Shown here piece by piece: positions 59,715-64,000 of a stretch of DNA of 64,000 nucleotides (its first letter is position 1; each line of letters opens with the position of its first letter). The stretch covers positions 18,859,001-18,923,000 of the forward strand of contig BSBN01000888.1 of the NCBI GenBank assembly GCA_027924645.1. The letters run 5' to 3'. The notes under the pieces are model-generated. The model searched no databases. It worked only from the letters and a program-made list of their open reading frames with translations, and was not told the origin of the DNA. The position numbers and the translations under genes were made by a program. This DNA is from Cunninghamia lanceolata (lineage: Eukaryota; Streptophyta; Pinopsida; Cupressales; Cupressaceae).

Positions 59715-59727
59715 GGTTCTGATACCA
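59715..59727 (-). other. Primer-binding site of Copia B
   Basis: TGGTATCAGAACC on the minus strand, two bases after the 5' LTR end. It fits a tRNA-Met-type site with AACC in place of AGCC, as in many plant Copia elements. Confidence 0.88.
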
Positions 59728-59729
59728 AT

Positions 59730-62700
59730 TGTTGAAATTAGGGTAGACAACTAAGAGGGGGGTGAATTAGTTGTCACAAATCTTTATCTTTTGTTGCATT
59801 TAATCTTCTTTAACACTTATAAATAGATTAATGATATAACCATGAAAGCATGAATCAATAACACAAGAGCATATACATAATAAACACACATAACACATAA
59901 AGAAAAGAAAATGGGAAGGCACTTGCCTTCAAGTGCACTACCTAGAGCTCACTTCTTGAAGGAGGCTCACTGCCTACAACAACATTTACAATGTTAACAC
60001 TGAAAGATTGAACTGAGAAACAATTCTTCATGCAAGGTTCAGTTCCATTGAAGTGTGCAACACCTCTACTATGCCCCCACTCACTTCCTCGCTAGATCCA
60101 CATCTTTGCTACTTGCTTTCTTTTCCACGACTTCACAACATTACTTTTCTTTATTAAATGAATATTTTATTTTAAGTTACTTAAGTTGGTATTAAAACAC
60201 TTTATAAATTAAAGTGTTATTGTACTTACACATTTAAAAGTGCAAGTGCAAGAATTTAATATTGTTAAGTGTGACTATGTACACATAAACTTGCATTTAA
60301 TAAAATTAGGCTAGGCCTAATTGATGTAAGGGCTTTAAAAGGAAGCCTGAGAGTCTTTGTTATGTATGTTCTAGATGATTTTCAGATACTTGGTATTGGC
60401 TTTGTGTCTTTTGACAAATTGTATTTAGTTGATTGACAAGGTGATGTTCCCTTGCATTTGCTGAACTAAGGAGATGTTCTCTTGGTGAATTGTAGAGGTG
60501 AAATCATCTTAGATTTCACAATTGAGCTTCAAAGTGTATTTGGTTCAATTGTTGGGTTTTCGATATTTGGTCGGACACCATTTGTGAGTTTCATTGAAGA
60601 TCTATGTTTGCAGACATTATTGAATAATCTGAAGATATATATGCAAATTTGAGGATTGGGTTTTATGTGCAAATTTCATTAGCTTTATATATGATGTTTG
60701 CAAATTCATTAATTTGTGAACAAATATAAATTTGTAAAGATGGATCGATATTCTGGCACTTTGTTGTGGAATGTTGCTTAACAGGTTTATCTATTTAAGT
60801 GAGAAGAGATTATATTGAGGATAGTTATGGTAGTCATATTCCATGAGATGATCATATAATTTTATCTTATTGTTGTGTGCTTGGTTAAACCATCCATCCC
60901 ATATCTTCCTTGGTATTACTTGAGGAAGTTGTGTGGATTTTTTGGAACACTATTGCACATTATAAGGGATATAGAAGTGTAAATAAAAGGAATGAATATT
61001 AGATATGGTGCAAACAAGGAATCGTTGGAAACACTAAAGGAAGATCCAATTAAATATGCTACTAGTTATTGCTGGTAAAAGAAATGGAAGTGACTTGGAA
61101 ATTTCATAAGGGAATCATGGATTTTTGCTCTTTCTAATAAATTCTATCGCATCATGGGTAACGAGATTATAAGTCTTAAATGAGTTCGTGGAAACATAGG
61201 AAGGACTTCATGTTTTAATCTTTGGAGTTGGAGATTATAATATGTGTTGGGTGGTGGATTGTGGGACCCATTCACCCATTCATGTTTATGCCTTCATGCT
61301 TATATTAGTTGTAGTTTTTATAATAGCCGATATCAAGATTCATGGGACTCATGTAAATTTTGTGCTACCTACTATGTCCCCTTTGATCTTTATTTGGAGA
61401 TGCAGGGCCTAGTAATGTGATTTAGGATTTAAATTATAGAATCCAACTTTCAAATAGATATAGCTAAGAAGGACTATATATAGTTTATAGATTTGTGGTT
61501 TAAAAGAGTGATATTGGTATTTGTTTCCTAATAGGAGACAAACTCTGATAACAAAAGCTTAGTCAGGAAATTCCAAGTTTTAATATTGTATTGAGAAGAT
61601 TCAGGGCTCTTCTAGTTGCATACAAGAGAACTAGTGGTTGGTGGGACCCTAGAAGCACTAAGAAAAGTTTACATTGCAAAGGAATCCATGGAAAAGATTT
61701 TTGGTTTTTGAGTTTACATTTGTTGTCGGTAAAAAGGGAACAAAATCTGACAAGTGTGGGACCCCCATTCCACTCAGCCAGTCGGCAGGAGAATTCATTA
61801 GACTTGAAGGGAAAGCAATGCAATTTTAAGACTTAGAATGATTTTTTCTATGATCTTTATTGTATTGACTCTAGCTACCATTACAAAAGGATCACTATTG
61901 TTGTGGAAGCATATTGAAGCAGCAAACTCTCATTAAGGATAGTGAATCATTAAATGTAGTCAAGAATCTGTGGGAAGCAATCAGTGTTGAATATATCATT
62001 GTATAGTCCTTGGTCCATTGTCATTCATCCATGGTATGTATTATCTCTATTTGTAAATAGAAGCATAGATAATTGTATTGGATGTCGTTAATCCCTCCAA
62101 ATAAATTGTAGTAGGATATTGACTTTTGACAGTGAGGTCTGAAATAGTTTCAATCAATCTATTTGCTATCAAATTGTATGTCCAATGAATATTATTCATT
62201 TCAAGTAATGGTAGCTATTTGCCATCAATATTTTGGCATATGCTATTCTACATTTCATGTTGTTGAAACACAAATTGAAGGTGCAGAAATAAAGTCAGAT
62301 TTCAGACCTAGGATTTGACTGATAAAATTACAAGATTGAGAAAATTGCTTTTAATAGTAGAATTTTAGCATATATCCTAGAAGAGATAGTTTATTTATAC
62401 ATGTCATCAACTTTTTAATGAACATCAAAGTTGGCCAAATAGTCATCTATCTAGAACATTCTCCAAGATAGGCATTTCAAGAAATTACAATCACAAGACT
62501 TAATATGCTACATGCCAACCACTACACTATCAACCAAACATAACTGGGACTCAAATCTTTCTCAAACATCATGCCATGCCCCATAAAACTTCTCTTAGAT
62601 CATCCGCAACATGCACCATGTATCTGATCTGCCAAGACTGAGAAGAACAACAACACCCAAGGAGAAATCTTCATCCACAAGCTCATTCGTCAATGCAGAC

Positions 62701-63349
62701 CATCAAAACAATAGGCACCCAATTCAGAGACTGCTACAAGCACAATGAAATCAACAGTAACAACCGCACCACCTCAGATCACCAGAAACACTTGCACCTT
62801 CATCTGAGAACTCAAGATCACCAACTGTCATGACTGTCACACTAGAGAGATTGCTTGTGGACCTCCAAACCATGAACCACTTCAGTTGAGGATACATACA
62901 GACATCCCAAACACACCTCTAGATCTACAGGTCATAATATTCCAATGTAGATTAATCCATACCAAATTTTTATCACTCTTTCAGCTCTGAACAACTGTAA
63001 AACCTAGTTCTACTTAGATGGCCATAACTTCACCAATTTTCCATGCAGACCTCTCAAATCTTGACTGGAACAACTTCAAACAATCATTTATAAACCATTT
63101 AATCTACAGACTCTAATCTTCATCTTACTAGGAATGTAGAGCAATCTACTTCACTGAATGACACTATCTTCATTGTCTCTAACAGAGAGATATGTAACTC
63201 ACTTGTTTCTTCTAAAGAGGCTAATTTTCTCAATATCCTCAACATATAAGTCTTCTAAACAAGCAATAGAATAAGATACAGTTGACACTAATGACAACAA
63301 GGATATGTTGACATTAATGACAACACTGATTAGGCACATATTTGTAACA
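59730..63349 (-). repeat. Copia B 5' LTR, enlarged to 3.6 kb by an insertion
   Basis: 59730-60140 and 62390-63349 match the 3' LTR; the stretch between is extra. Relative to the 3' LTR it has also lost about 80 bp near 59903. Its TATAAATA box (minus strand, 62392-62399) is immediately beside the inserted DNA. Confidence 0.9.
60141..62389. mobile_element. Unclassified 2.25-kb insertion in the Copia B 5' LTR
   Basis: This segment is absent from the 3' LTR at the equivalent point (48280). It is AT-rich, without convincing coding sequence. A palindrome-like AATTAGGCTAGGCCTAATT lies near 60305 and a TTTAAAAGG motif near 60336 could be a promoter. No terminal repeats or clear target duplication were found by eye. 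It may be a solo LTR or a non-autonomous element of an unrecognised type. Confidence 0.6.
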
Positions 63350-63354
63350 AAAGC

Positions 63355-64000
63355 ATGGTTGGTTGTGAAAGGATACTCTTAATTTGAGGGTTTTGATTAT
63401 GGTGAGATGTTTTTGCTAGTTGAAAAAATTACATCGATTATATTTTTATTATATATTGTTGTAGCTTATGAATTATTGGTCAAGCAAATGGATGTGAACA
63501 TGGAATTCCTTCATGGTGACTTGGAGGAGGACATTTATATGACATGGATAGAGCACTTTGTTGTTAAAGGTAAAGAAACTTTGGTTTGTAAGTTGAAGAA
63601 ATCCTTATATGGTTTGAAATAGAGTCCTAGGATGTGGTACTAGATATTTGATACATATGTGTTGAGTTTGGGTTTTTAACTTTCTAAATATAATTAGTGT
63701 GCTTATCATAAATATTATGATGATCATTTCCTTGTTATTGCTTTATACATTGATGACATGTCATTTATTAGCAAAGGAAAATGTTTAATTTTAGAATGTA
63801 GATCTCAACTCTCTACAAAGTTTCAAAGGAAAGATCTTAATGCAATGAAACACATTCTTGGGATATAGATCATAAGGGATACACCAAATAGAAATCTTTA
63901 GCTAGGTCAGAGCAAGTCTGTGAATTTAATTTTCTGAAGGTTTAACATGTAGAATTGTAGAACATTATGTGTTCCTATGACATGGTCTGAACAAATTTAT
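63355..64000 (+). pseudogene. Copia A reverse transcriptase, continued after Copia B
   Basis: It resumes at AAAGC with KAWLVVKGYS, then [33 protein letters not shown] and the catalytic ALYIDDMSFIS near 63745 (YVDD type), and KHILGI near 63850. Stops interrupt it near 63381, 63620 and 63868; the first two sit at conserved Gln positions. It runs off the window end. Confidence 0.9.

Larger units (their letters stand above)
47799..63349 (-). mobile_element. Copia element B (inserted in Copia A)
   Basis: It lies between target duplications AAAGC at 47794-47798 and 63350-63354. The 3' LTR is 47799-49217 and the 5' LTR 59730-63349; the latter is enlarged by an insertion. The coding strand is minus, with order gag, protease, integrase, reverse transcriptase, RNase H as in all Copia elements. 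The reverse transcriptase is split by chromovirus C (50492-56441). Almost all coding remains in one frame and is broken mainly by nonsense codons. Confidence 0.93.

Overview
This window looks like intergenic heterochromatin from a large, repeat-rich plant nuclear genome. It is AT-rich, shows no intact host gene, and is filled with LTR retrotransposons inserted into one another. Primer-binding sites match plant initiator tRNA-Met, the Ty3/Gypsy and Ty1/Copia proteins are of plant type, and interstitial TTTAGGG repeats are present. The very large LTRs and heavily decayed copies would suit a gymnosperm or another giant plant genome, but the species cannot be fixed from the sequence.

Left third (1-25654): a Ty3/Gypsy family with very long LTRs (about 4.8-5.7 kb). 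A plus-strand copy has a partial 5' LTR (1-2915), a 1.66-kb interior holding a decayed gag joined to the tail of a chromodomain, and a complete 3' LTR (4576-10259). Its LTR carries what look like captured exons. A minus-strand relative follows (leader 10260-11488, LTR 11489-16275). That copy sits inside a third, older minus-strand LTR (16276-25654), which holds a 181-bp tandem array and a fold-back palindrome. The third LTR was also hit by a non-LTR retroposon (19019-24712, 15-bp target duplication), which was in turn hit by a Gypsy gag-protease element (19644-24493, target duplication GTTGT).

Middle (25655-45670): tandem repeats with telomere-like motifs, then an unidentified decayed coding region split by a young element (29383-34738, target duplication ATATC). 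This element has about 1.6-kb near-identical LTRs and a single intact 713-codon gag-protease reading frame, with no reverse transcriptase, RNase H or integrase. The copy at 19644-24493 has the same layout, so the pol-less form belongs to the family rather than to one deletion. From 36 to 45 kb I see mostly AT-rich sequence with small repeats and a transposase-like fragment of uncertain nature.

Right third (45670-64000): a second nest. A plus-strand Copia element is split by a minus-strand Copia element (47799-63349, target duplication AAAGC). The inner Copia is split inside its reverse transcriptase by a plus-strand chromovirus (50492-56441, target duplication CACAG/CACAT). The chromovirus carries a further roughly 0.4-kb insertion. 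Many coding regions are broken by glutamine or tryptophan to stop changes that fit C-to-T decay of methylated cytosines.

The main lead is the pol-less gag-protease family with an intact long reading frame, apparently mobilised by enzymes supplied elsewhere.
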